64,000 nt of DNA from Bacteroidota bacterium (GTDB lineage Bacteria; Bacteroidota; Bacteroidia; Bacteroidales; F082), in assembly GCA_016845175.1 (NCBI GenBank), contig JAERTD010000049.1, forward strand, positions 42,883-106,882, in the 5' to 3' direction. Position numbers and translations under genes: made by a program. Under the pieces are notes generated by a model. The model searched no databases. It was not told the origin of the DNA and saw nothing but the letters and a program-made list of their open reading frames with translations. The stretch's first letter is position 1. Every line of letters starts with the position of its first letter. Shown here in pieces: positions 25,459-33,954 of the stretch.

Positions 25459-26376
25459 TTATCTCAATCCGTTTTGGTCATACTTCGACACAAAATCCCA
25501 AATCAGCTGATTGGTGTTAGCCCCTTTAAAACTGATGTCAAACCACACATGATCACCACCAATAATTTTATAATGTTCCACGGATACACTGCTGTCTCCG
25601 TTTATGTAGGCGTAATGTTCAATGGTGGTTCCATTATGTTCATCGCTGCTGACGATTGGGCTTTGGTCGGTATGATTATAATTAATCCAATAAGTGAGCA
25701 CATTGTCGATGGATGACAAACCCTCACCTCCTCCATAGGGCACCACATTATCGGAGGTTCCATGAAGGTTGATCATGGCCGTGGGATGTATGGGTTCGCA
25801 GTTGTTCTTTGTTTCATCCATCATGGTCCCTGATACCGAGCCTAAGGCTGCAATCTTATTGCTGTGGTAGCAAGCCAGTGAATAGGAAAAGAAGCCACCA
25901 TTTGAATAACCGCAGACATATACACGATCCAGATCGATATTGTAGTTGTTGCCAATATCATCAAGCATGGCCTCGAAAAAGCCAAAATCATCTACCGTGC
26001 TCTTGTTTTCAGGACTATCCAAGCCTGCGTTCCAGTGGGGAAACCCATTTAAAAGAGCTCCCTGAGGATAAACCAGTATGAAATTTTCAGATTCAGAAAG
26101 CCCCCTCATGTCCGCACTATTCTGATGATCAGTTGCTGAACCACCGTAACCATGGAAATTAAACATGATGGGTACGGCTGTGGAACCATCATAAGCCACA
26201 GGTATATGAATGAGATACTCACGTGTAAGACCATCATAAACCAGGCTTATGGCTCCGGGATTTGAAATGTCTTCATCCTTTTTAAAGCAGGAGTGGAGGA
26301 TGGCGCTGAAGAGCACCATGAGAATAAGTGAGAATATGCCTTTGGAGAAAGGTCTTGACATTAGTAAAGTATCCAT
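25459..26376 (-). CDS. Alpha/beta-hydrolase esterase lipoprotein (PHB depolymerase/LpqC type)
   Basis: This 305-aa protein has a lipobox ending at Cys30 (AILHSC). The hydrolase domain shows the oxyanion region MFNFHGYGGSATDH and the nucleophile elbow VCGYSNGGFFS (GxSxG). It also has the NLHGTSDNVVPYGGG acid segment and a final GGDHVWF histidine. This order matches PHB-depolymerase-like and feruloyl-esterase-like LpqC proteins, which hydrolyse ester bonds outside the cytoplasm. The actual ester is unknown. The PD40 gene upstream (26401) is only 24 bp away. Confidence 0.9.
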   Translation of the reverse strand: MDTLLMSRPFSKGIFSLILMVLFSAILHSCFKKDEDISNPGAISLVYDGLTREYLIHIPVAYDGSTAVPIMFNFHGYGGSATDHQNSADMRGLSESENFILVYPQGALLNGFPHWNAGLDSPENKSTVDDFGFFEAMLDDIGNNYNIDLDRVYVCGYSNGGFFSYSLACYHSNKIAALGSVSGTMMDETKNNCEPIHPTAMINLHGTSDNVVPYGGGEGLSSIDNVLTYWINYNHTDQSPIVSSDEHNGTTIEHYAYINGDSSVSVEHYKIIGGDHVWFDISFKGANTNQLIWDFVSKYDQNGLR

Positions 26377-26400
26377 TGGTTTTGCTTATTAGCTGATGGT

Positions 26401-27327
26401 TTAATTATGCGATTCACCTTCGAAAGTAGCAATTATTTGGGCATCCACCCAATAGATGTTTCCATTACTGGTGAAAAAGAAATACTTGCCATCATGGGTC
26501 ACCACCGGACAAAACTCATGGTATTCCGTGTTGATTACTGATCCCATATTGACTGCCTTGGACCATTGGTTATTCTCATCCTTGAAACTAATGTAGAGAT
26601 CGCCTTCTCCATGCCCACCAGGACGGCTGGAACAATAGATGATGTAGGATTCATCTGCTGCAATAAAAGGATCACACTCGAATGATTCGGAATTGAGGCT
26701 TTCACCCATCCTGACTGCAGGCTTAAACTTCCCATTGCTGGATTCTGAATAATAAATGTCGTAATCCCATGGGTTATCTTCTTTGGTATGTCTGTTGGAA
26801 ACAAAATAGATGGTTCCTGAGTTGGAAAATGAGATATAGTATTCATCTTTAGAAGAGTTTACCACTTCACCCAGGTTGATGGGATCCGACCAGACATCAC
26901 TTTCTCCCTGTATATACCATAAATCACTATCCTTGGCTTCTCCTTTACCATTCAAAGGTCTGTTGGAAATAAAATATAGCTTGTCTCCTTCCCTTGAAAA
27001 ATAAGGGTCGTTATAGCTATAAGTGGTATCCAATTCCAGTCTTTGGGTCTTGGTCCATTTTCCATTTTTTAGCTTGGTATAATGCATCTCGGCCTTCCAG
27101 TCTTTGGTCAGGCGGACGCCATAATAAAAGGTATTGGCTTCCCGGTTAAAAGCAGAGCCAAATTCATAGGCCTCGGTGGTTGAGATAAGGCCTGGTGCGA
27201 AAATCTGGGGATGCAGTCCAGGTGGTTTCTGATTCAGGTAGTTGTCAGCCTCATCTGGAGTGATTTGCCCCAGACTGGTGAGTATATAAAAGCTAAAAAA
27301 AATGCTCGTTAAGATGTTTGTTTTCAT
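26401..27327 (-). CDS. Exported PD40/TolB-like beta-propeller protein
   Basis: This 308-aa protein has a signal peptide of about 20 residues. Repeated PD40 blades follow, with motifs of the form DPYFSREGDKLYFISNRPLN, FSNSGTIYFVSNR and DPFIAADESYIIYCSSRPGG. Such WD40-like beta-propellers are common in Bacteroidota as lipid-anchored or soluble periplasmic scaffolds, often next to outer-membrane proteins. It is co-directional with the esterase gene and probably in the same transcript. No partner can be named. Confidence 0.85.
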   Translation of the reverse strand: MKTNILTSIFFSFYILTSLGQITPDEADNYLNQKPPGLHPQIFAPGLISTTEAYEFGSAFNREANTFYYGVRLTKDWKAEMHYTKLKNGKWTKTQRLELDTTYSYNDPYFSREGDKLYFISNRPLNGKGEAKDSDLWYIQGESDVWSDPINLGEVVNSSKDEYYISFSNSGTIYFVSNRHTKEDNPWDYDIYYSESSNGKFKPAVRMGESLNSESFECDPFIAADESYIIYCSSRPGGHGEGDLYISFKDENNQWSKAVNMGSVINTEYHEFCPVVTHDGKYFFFTSNGNIYWVDAQIIATFEGESHN

Positions 27328-27470
27328 TTAATATATAGATATAAATAATTGGTATCAAGAGGTTTGGGATCGTTTTCTGTTGATTGAACAGTCTATGGGC
27401 ACTATTTCATAATTTGTATCAAAGTTATGGTTTTATGGATAACGGGATCGAAATAATGTAAGCCTTTCAT

Positions 27471-27731
27471 TTATATTAAACCCACCGCAAGCTCAGCCCA
27501 TACAAATAGGGCCAGAAGGACAATTCCAATACAAATGATGACACGCAGACTCACTTTTGCAATTTTAATTAACACCAGTTCACAAGCAATTGCCGTACCG
27601 AAGATCAACACAGCTGCCACCAGGAAATCACCCGGCTTCCATTGTACTTCATCGGTCAGTTGCATCAGAATTAGAGGTGTGATTAACAACACTGTACAAA
27701 TCCCCAATATGATTTTTTGTCTTCTGGTCAT
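27471..27731 (-). CDS. Small three-helix membrane protein
   Basis: This 86-aa protein begins MTRRQKIILGICTVLLITPL and contains three hydrophobic helices (about residues 7-22, 35-56 and 62-84). I start at ATG 27731 because the longer frame upstream is only the shadow of the SRPBCC gene read in another frame. The gene is 31 bp downstream of that gene and is probably co-transcribed. No family is recognised. Confidence 0.75.
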   Translation of the reverse strand: MTRRQKIILGICTVLLITPLILMQLTDEVQWKPGDFLVAAVLIFGTAIACELVLIKIAKVSLRVIICIGIVLLALFVWAELAVGLI

Positions 27732-27762
27732 TCTGCAAAGCTTTCTTAAACCTTTTACGTGA

Positions 27763-28200
27763 TCACCTATTTCTGAGATATTCCACGAGTCTTTCTTTGA
27801 TGAAATAATTCCAGCCGCCCTCACAAGCTTCTCTGGTGAATTCCGGTATGTGCTGGGGAAAGCTTTCTGTAACATCATGGCTAAGTCTGAGAGAGGTCTG
27901 ACCATCAGTCTCGAATAATTCAAAGCAAACATAGGAATCACCTTCATAGCTTTCATACTTCCAGTTGTAGGTGATCTTTTGTTCAGCTTGTACTTCCGTA
28001 ATGGTCCACAAATGAGGAAATACACGACCTTCATTTTCAACGACAAAACGGGTTTTAAACCCAGGCTTTGCCTCAAAGTTTTCTATATTTTCGAAGAACC
28101 ATTGCTTCAATTGATCCACTTGGGTGATGGCTTTCCAGACGACTTCCTTTGGTTGGAAAAAGCTTTGCTCAACAACAACATGGTCAGTTTTCATCATCAT
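27763..28200 (-). CDS. AHSA1-like SRPBCC protein
   Basis: This 145-aa protein shows the AHSA1/CalC-type SRPBCC pattern: VVVEQSFFQPKEVVWKAITQ at the start, FKTRFVVENEGRVFPHLWTI in the middle, and a long closing helix (GGWNYFIKERLVEYL). These proteins bind hydrophobic ligands or activate Hsp90 in eukaryotes; bacterial members are often paired with ArsR regulators, but none is seen here. Three methionines at the N-terminus leave the exact start uncertain by two codons. It is followed by a small membrane protein gene. Confidence 0.9.
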   Translation of the reverse strand: MMMKTDHVVVEQSFFQPKEVVWKAITQVDQLKQWFFENIENFEAKPGFKTRFVVENEGRVFPHLWTITEVQAEQKITYNWKYESYEGDSYVCFELFETDGQTSLRLSHDVTESFPQHIPEFTREACEGGWNYFIKERLVEYLRNR

Positions 28201-28235
28201 GAATTGAAATTTTAATGGTATCTAAAAAGAATAAC

Positions 28236-28946
28236 TTACAATAATTTAATCCAGCTAACCGAACGATCCAGAGTAAAACCCAGTTTGCTGACCAAATTCA
28301 TGGAGGCTGTATTATCAGGTACAATATTTCCGAAAACAGCCTTGTTTTCCTTCATCCTTGATTTAATTAGACTTCGTAATATTTCCAGGCCATAGCCTTT
28401 TCCTCTGTGCTCATCCATTACATGTAGAAACCCCAAAGCACCATCGTCATGAGTAAATCCCCAGGCCACCAGCATATCATCCAGTAGGATGCCTGCTGAT
28501 ATATCCTTGTTTAAACGATCTTCGATATAGGCAACTGATAGGTATTCCTTATAATCGGAATTGGAAAACATAAAAGAGGCATGAGAAGGGTCTATTTTCT
28601 CAATATTAGCTTTTGGTCGTGGTACTGGATGATCTTTCTCCAGGACAAATCGATTGGTTCGCATAACCCAATCCTGGCTTCCATATGAAAGCACCAATGG
28701 AAGCATCCAGTCTTCAAGAGAATAGTAATAGTTGCTTAGATGATGGTATTTAGCCAGTAATGTGGATATTTCCTCTTTAGATGTTCCAACGATATGAATC
28801 CAGGGGTTGTCACTTCGACCCATGATTAGTGCTGAGTTGCCCTCAATATAGTAAGCATCCACCGGATAGTTTGCAAAGAAACCAAGGGTGGCCATATTCC
28901 GCTTTGGGTCTTTATTTACTAGTGAAAACAATTGCTGGTTCATCAT
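28236..28946 (-). CDS. GNAT-family acetyltransferase
   Basis: This 236-aa protein carries the acetyl-CoA site HVMDEHRGKGYGLEILRSLI near residue 180 and ends with the NTASMNLVSKLGFTLD closing helix and strand. The first half is an unassigned extension, as in FR47-like proteins that duplicate or extend the GNAT fold. The substrate is unknown. It lies 35 bp upstream of the SRPBCC gene in the same direction. Confidence 0.88.
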   Translation of the reverse strand: MMNQQLFSLVNKDPKRNMATLGFFANYPVDAYYIEGNSALIMGRSDNPWIHIVGTSKEEISTLLAKYHHLSNYYYSLEDWMLPLVLSYGSQDWVMRTNRFVLEKDHPVPRPKANIEKIDPSHASFMFSNSDYKEYLSVAYIEDRLNKDISAGILLDDMLVAWGFTHDDGALGFLHVMDEHRGKGYGLEILRSLIKSRMKENKAVFGNIVPDNTASMNLVSKLGFTLDRSVSWIKLL

Positions 28947-29002
28947 AACTGATTGCGTATTGTCATTTAGCTGTTGCCTTAATTGAAATTATAACCTGCA
29001 AA

Positions 29003-29794
29003 TTATTTAGGTTCTGTTTGTATGCCTTTTTTGAGTCCTCCAGCAAAAACGAGGATGAGTACCGTAATCATGATGAATATACAGCTGAGAATGATGCCTG
29101 TCAGGTCCTGGTAGTTGGGACTTAGAGCAATAGCTACATTAAACATGGCATGTGCGCATATGGCGGCAAACACACTCCGCTTGTTTAGGGAGTAGATCCA
29201 TACAATGATGAAACGGGCTCCATACAAACACAGGAGCATAAACAGTATGGACCAGTAGTCTTCAATGATAAATATATAAAAGGGGAGGTGCCATAGCACC
29301 CACAGGAAAGCCAGTCGATGGCTTGCCTTTAAAGCTCCTGATTGCATTTGCATGCGGTCAAAAGCATAACCCATCCAGCCGGTTTCCTCAGCATAGGCCA
29401 TGATAAAAAAGCTGATAAACAGCAATGGTGCAAAATACAGAGGGGACTGTACCTCCGGCAAATCGGATTTCATTAGAAACAATAGTCCGTAGGCCAGTGC
29501 GAAGAGCAAAGGGAACATAAAGAAAGTAGGCAGATATCCTTTCCAGCCCTTATCATTTTTAAATTCAAAACCTCTTTTAAGAAGTTCCTTCATGCCCCCG
29601 CTTCCATTTTCACGCTTGGAAAGGATTAGTCCGGCTCCAATGGGTGCCAGGATACCCAGTGGCACAAGGGTGACAGCCATATCTGCTGTTAACAGAATAT
29701 TGTTTGAGGCCAGGGCAACCAGAATGTAAGTAGGTAGTGTAAACAGGAAGCTTAACAAGAAGAATTTTGAGATGTGTTTTTTTGTGTTGTCCAT
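29003..29794 (-). CDS. CPBP-family intramembrane metalloprotease
   Basis: This 263-aa protein has about seven membrane helices. It carries the diagnostic CPBP motifs: AEETGWMGYAFDRM (the glutamate pair), LWHLPFYIF and AHAMFNVAIAL (histidines that bind the metal). CPBP proteins process prenylated or other membrane proteins; in bacteria they often protect producers against bacteriocins, although many have unknown targets. The next downstream gene is the GNAT gene, 56 bp away. Confidence 0.93.
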   Translation of the reverse strand: MDNTKKHISKFFLLSFLFTLPTYILVALASNNILLTADMAVTLVPLGILAPIGAGLILSKRENGSGGMKELLKRGFEFKNDKGWKGYLPTFFMFPLLFALAYGLLFLMKSDLPEVQSPLYFAPLLFISFFIMAYAEETGWMGYAFDRMQMQSGALKASHRLAFLWVLWHLPFYIFIIEDYWSILFMLLCLYGARFIIVWIYSLNKRSVFAAICAHAMFNVAIALSPNYQDLTGIILSCIFIMITVLILVFAGGLKKGIQTEPK

Positions 29795-30033
29795 GGTGAT
29801 GGGCTATAGCATTAAGCTTACTCAAACGCATAATAAAATGCCGCCACCTGTGCTGATATACAGGGGGTTGAGCAGCAGTTAATGGGTTAATTGATTGCTA
29901 ATTTACTGAATAAATTGAAATTATAAAAAGTCTTAATGATGGGGCCTTAATGGCTGTGGTAGAGATGTATTGCCAATCTGATAATAAGGCTAAATTATGA
30001 TGATTACATTTCTTAATCCTAACCAATTGGAGA

Positions 30034-30965
30034 TTATTCAGACTGTTTATGCTTTATCAGAAAGCCTATGATTTCATTATCGAACCGCTGCAATAACTCA
30101 TGGTTAAATGGCAGATGACCCATTTTCGGAATTAAAACCAGTTTTGAGTTCTGAATCGAAGCTGCGGTTTGAATGCCTCCGTATTTGTCGACAGCGTAGT
30201 CTTCTTCACCATGCATCACCAGTGTCGGGATGATAATTTTCTCCAAAGCATTGCTTCGATCTTCCAGAGTTTCCTGAGCTTTCACATGTGTAGCGCCGAG
30301 TGCACCGTCTATGGTTTGACGTTCATAGAGTTTTCTGGTATACTCTAGGGCCAGTTCTTTATGAAAATCAGCAGTTCCATTCAAGTATTCCCAGACTTTT
30401 AGGAACCCATCAATATCCTTATCAAAATCGTTTTGTGGTATACTGGACAGATAGATTTCCCAGGTCTTTTCAGGTGGGGGTGGTACTGTTGGGGAATTTG
30501 TTGATGAGGAAATTGATGTTATACTGTAAATACGGCTGGGATAATGAATGGCCAGTAATTGAACGATAAAGCCTCCCATGGAATGACCAACAGCATGGGC
30601 TGTTTCAATTCCCAGAGAATCCAAGAGGCTTAATGCATCATCGGCCAATTGCATGAAATCATATGGGTTTTTATCCCAGTCTAGCTTGCTGGAGTATCCA
30701 AAATCTCTATGATCGTATTTGATGACAAAGAAGCCATTTTTGACCAGACTATCACATAGGTGGTCTGACCAAAATGAACTATTGGCTCCTGCCCCTGAAA
30801 TTATAGACAGGCTTCATTTTCAGGATCCCCAAAGGTTTCCACATACAATTGGATACCTTGTGCAACAGAAATGTACTTGGTGCTCCTCATGATTTGATGT
30901 GTATTTTGGTGACAAGCAGACAATAACAATATGATTATCAATTGTAACAGTACTGGTTTCGCCAT
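30034..30965 (-). pseudogene. Alpha/beta-hydrolase lipoprotein interrupted by a frameshift
   Basis: From ATG at 30965 the frame encodes a lipoprotein signal (MAKPVLLQLIIILLLSAC) and the family-like start YISVAQGIQLYVETFGDP, then hits TAA at 30801-30803. One frame over, the protein resumes at once as IISGAGANSSFWSDHL and continues through the nucleophile elbow VGHSMGGFIV to the stop at 30034. A single-base loss between 30801 and 30806 explains this. The rest of the hydrolase reads intact, which suggests either a recent pseudogene or a sequencing error. A start at about 30654 would lack the oxyanion region and is less likely to be functional. Confidence 0.8.
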
Positions 30966-30985
30966 AGAATTACCTGTTCAGATGT

Positions 30986-31903
30986 TTAAGTTGCCATTTC
31001 AGTTAGGGGTTCTTTGCCTGGTTTTTCAATGATCCTGAAAAACTCCCGGTCGAAAATAGAGAAATACAATTCGGCATCAAATTCTTCATAATATGGGATG
31101 AATTTTCTGAAATTCTTTCTCACACTTTCCGGGTAGGTCCTTAGATAGTTCATTTTGGTTTCCGCCTGGTCGCTGATGGTTATTTGAACATCAGGCAGAG
31201 GAATACCCTCAATGCCATATAATTTGTCTGCCGCCGGACCCGGCTGGGGATAACCCCATTGCTCCATTTTAGGTTTTTGCCAACGATCAATTTCCGCTTC
31301 CATATGCCTGGTAATAACCCCCTGGTAAATCAGTTGTGCGCTAATTTTATCTTCATTGAACAGGTCCAGAACCAACTGACTGATAAAAATATGGTCGGGA
31401 TGACCATAGCCTCCCTTAATATTATCGAAAGTAAAGAGTACCGAGGGATTAAACTCTTGTATTCGCGTCGTTAAAGCTTCAGCCACCTTGTCATACAAAT
31501 AAATCCTTTCTATTTCTTCATAAGGTATGGGCATATATGGATACTTTACGGTGTCTGCTCCTAATCGATACAATTCATCTTCCAGTATTTTTTCTGAGCC
31601 TTCACAAATGAGATGTGCCGGGTTTCGGTTCTCACCAGGCGTGTTGTGAATTTCAAAGCTTAATTGCCGGATGGTCCATCCATTGGCAGTTAGTTTTGCG
31701 ATGGTGCCTGCCATCACACAATCATCATCATCATGAGCTACAATGATGAGAGCTCTTTTGTTGCTTATCGTATCCAAATAACTGTCTTCCGGGTAGACCT
31801 CCGTGGCAGCGAATCTTTTAAGCTCTTCAATGGTGGGTTTATAGGAACATGATGCTATGATACTTATGATAATCGCTAGTGTTATCCAATGAATCTTTCT
31901 CAT
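30986..31903 (-). CDS. PIG-L-family deacetylase lipoprotein
   Basis: This 305-aa protein has a lipobox ending at Cys19 (IIASC). The PIG-L/LmbE domain shows ALIIVAHDDDDCVMAG at residues 51-66 and GYGHPDHIFISQLV further on, which provide the zinc ligands. The usual AHPDD start is here AHDDDD, so the proline is replaced by aspartate. Family members remove N-acetyl groups from amino-sugar conjugates. The export signal implies an extracytoplasmic glycan substrate. It is 20 bp upstream of the frameshifted hydrolase gene. Confidence 0.9.
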   Translation of the reverse strand: MRKIHWITLAIIISIIASCSYKPTIEELKRFAATEVYPEDSYLDTISNKRALIIVAHDDDDCVMAGTIAKLTANGWTIRQLSFEIHNTPGENRNPAHLICEGSEKILEDELYRLGADTVKYPYMPIPYEEIERIYLYDKVAEALTTRIQEFNPSVLFTFDNIKGGYGHPDHIFISQLVLDLFNEDKISAQLIYQGVITRHMEAEIDRWQKPKMEQWGYPQPGPAADKLYGIEGIPLPDVQITISDQAETKMNYLRTYPESVRKNFRKFIPYYEEFDAELYFSIFDREFFRIIEKPGKEPLTEMAT

Positions 31904-32078
31904 GGCTGTTTTTATTTTATTGGGTGAATGTAATAGTAGTTGTTAGGTGGCTGATTATTAGGTTACAGTATTATGGGTATTGATGCTAATTTACAATTTT
32001 TAAGTTAAACGCTCACTTGGAACCCAATCTGAAAATTGATGCGAGATATTCGTGATTCCTCCACAATCAAGACCTATA

Positions 32079-32882
32079 TTATCCATAATTACCGCCTATG
32101 CGACTATAGATGCAATCAGGCTTCCATGGTATAGCCTGACCTAAAATCATTCGGGTGCCTTTGGTAGGGATTACATCAAAACCATATTTCTGTAAAAAGT
32201 CAATTCCCAGCTTATTTTCTGATGGGAGAACCGCTTTATCTACCATGGAATATTTCAACTTCATCAGTTCAATACCCACATCTGAAGTATTAGCATAGAT
32301 TAAGCCTTCTCCCAGGAAAGGTAAATACATCCCTTTGACCATGGCCTTATCCATATACACCATACAATTATCCAGATGATATTCGATGAGTTTTCCTCTG
32401 CTTTCCCCTGATACTGAGGCATCCAGTTTCATCACCTGATCATAATACTGTGGTGAATAGGCTATGATGTTTTTTGAGATTTGAATCTTTGGCCATGGGG
32501 CCACTCTTTTCAAATAGTTGTACTCAGAAATATCTTCAAAACCCAGCTTTTGGTAAACCGCTGCTCCCAGTTCTGTGGCCAGGAGTAATATGGTTTGCAT
32601 ATTTTGTTGCTGCAAGTCTGCGATCAAATGTTTGAAAATCTCTGATCCTATACCTTTGTTTCGATATTCAGTACTTACAATCATATGTGCTATCCAGGCC
32701 GTGCCATCAAAAACCACATAACTCCCTACACCAACGAGTTTACCATCAATGCTCGCCTTTACGGGTTCACAGAAATCATAATTAATGTATTTAATGAAAT
32801 CCTCGGTAATATCAGTCCAGCCTTCGGGTTGCAAGCTCTTAAGCTGGCTTAAGTCCTTGTATGTTAATGGTTCAAGGTGCAT
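32079..32882 (-). CDS. Two-domain GNAT acetyltransferase
   Basis: This 267-aa protein has an N-terminal GNAT domain with AHMIVSTEYRNKGIGSEIFKH (the acetyl-CoA loop, near residue 65) and a C-terminal domain (about 135-267) that resembles the second, non-catalytic GNAT-like half of YitH-type proteins. The N-acceptor is unknown. A related two-domain acetyltransferase is encoded at 45779. It stands alone between the PIG-L gene and the glycan operon. Confidence 0.88.
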   Translation of the reverse strand: MHLEPLTYKDLSQLKSLQPEGWTDITEDFIKYINYDFCEPVKASIDGKLVGVGSYVVFDGTAWIAHMIVSTEYRNKGIGSEIFKHLIADLQQQNMQTILLLATELGAAVYQKLGFEDISEYNYLKRVAPWPKIQISKNIIAYSPQYYDQVMKLDASVSGESRGKLIEYHLDNCMVYMDKAMVKGMYLPFLGEGLIYANTSDVGIELMKLKYSMVDKAVLPSENKLGIDFLQKYGFDVIPTKGTRMILGQAIPWKPDCIYSRIGGNYG

Positions 32883-33007
32883 GCTAAATCATTATCTGGT
32901 GATTCCATCAAAGTGTCGATGCTTTGGTTGAAAACTGAGAAGTAGGTGTAAAGCTATATAAAATATATCAACAAGACTAGGTGATCAGGTCTGTGGTGGA
33001 AGGGCAT

Positions 33008-33929
33008 TTATTGAGCAACACTAGGTCGCATCCCTTCCATTAAGGCTGTCACAGTCGTGTCAGTCAGACTGGCCTGGTATATCATTCTAGGTTTATCTAT
33101 GTGATCAAACCCTGAGAAATAGATCCTGTCTTGGCTGTCAATACACAGATCGGTTGTACAGAGCCCTTTTCGGGAAACCCGTTTTATGGTTTTTGTGCTG
33201 AATTCGTAACTGAATATGGCACTTGAAGGCTCATACAACCCTTCAATATACTCGTCCGTTCCGCCTTCAAAAATCATTTGTTTATGGCCAGATGTAAAAC
33301 AGAATCTGGTGCTGCTTGAAAAATAGAATTTGCCTCCGAACAATTGAGATAGGTCATATTGCTTTTTCAATGTCCCATTGGTGTCAAATTGATATATAAG
33401 AGAGATCATGTGCAAAAATGTACTGGCCATCCTTACTCCAACTAGGTCCGTACAGTTCAGCTTCTGAGTCAGTGGAGATGGTTCTAAAACCGGAACCATC
33501 GGCTTTAATCAGGCCAATCTGCCAATGAGGTTTCATGATATTAAAGGCCAGGTAGTCTCCTGAAGGTGACCAAATCGCACCATAATGATTGCTGTCATCG
33601 ATATCCAGATCCTTTATGGTTGAATCCTCGGTGTTTATTAAGCGGATAATCCTGCTAAACCTATTCCCATTGTCTGATGATTCTGTATAAGCCACCCACT
33701 TTCCATCTGGTGAGATGCATGGATCAAATCCTTCCACCAGATTTTTCGTTTGTCCGGTGGCAAAGTCATGAAAACTGATGAATTCATTGTTTTGAAAGGC
33801 AAGTTTCAGCCCTTCATGGTTTTGGTTTAGGCTTGACTCTGCTTTCTGAGGTTTTGTATTCTTATCCATTCCGGCAGGGAATGAAATAGTATGCAGCAAT
33901 AGGCCGAATAATATGACTATGTATCTCAT
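33008..33929 (-). pseudogene. Exported PD40 beta-propeller protein interrupted by a frameshift
   Basis: From ATG 33929 a signal peptide and PD40 blades (for example DPCISPDGKWVAYTESSD, YGPSWSKDGQYIFAHD) run to a TGA at 33384. The next blade then resumes in another frame as IYQFDTNGTLKKQYDLSQ and ends at 33008 with MRPSVAQ. Loss of one TA from a short TATATA tract near 33395 would join the two as ...DLSYIYQFDTNG. The two halves together match one propeller. It is the last gene of the glycan operon, 25 bp after the sulfatase gene. It is either a decayed gene or a sequence error. Confidence 0.75.
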
Positions 33930-33954
33930 CTTTAATTTGTTTATAAATGCTAAT

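Noticed and set aside
27732..28076. N-terminal extension of the small membrane protein gene at 27471
   Set aside because: This part overlaps the AHSA1-like gene in another frame and has no membrane or domain pattern; the real start is 27731.
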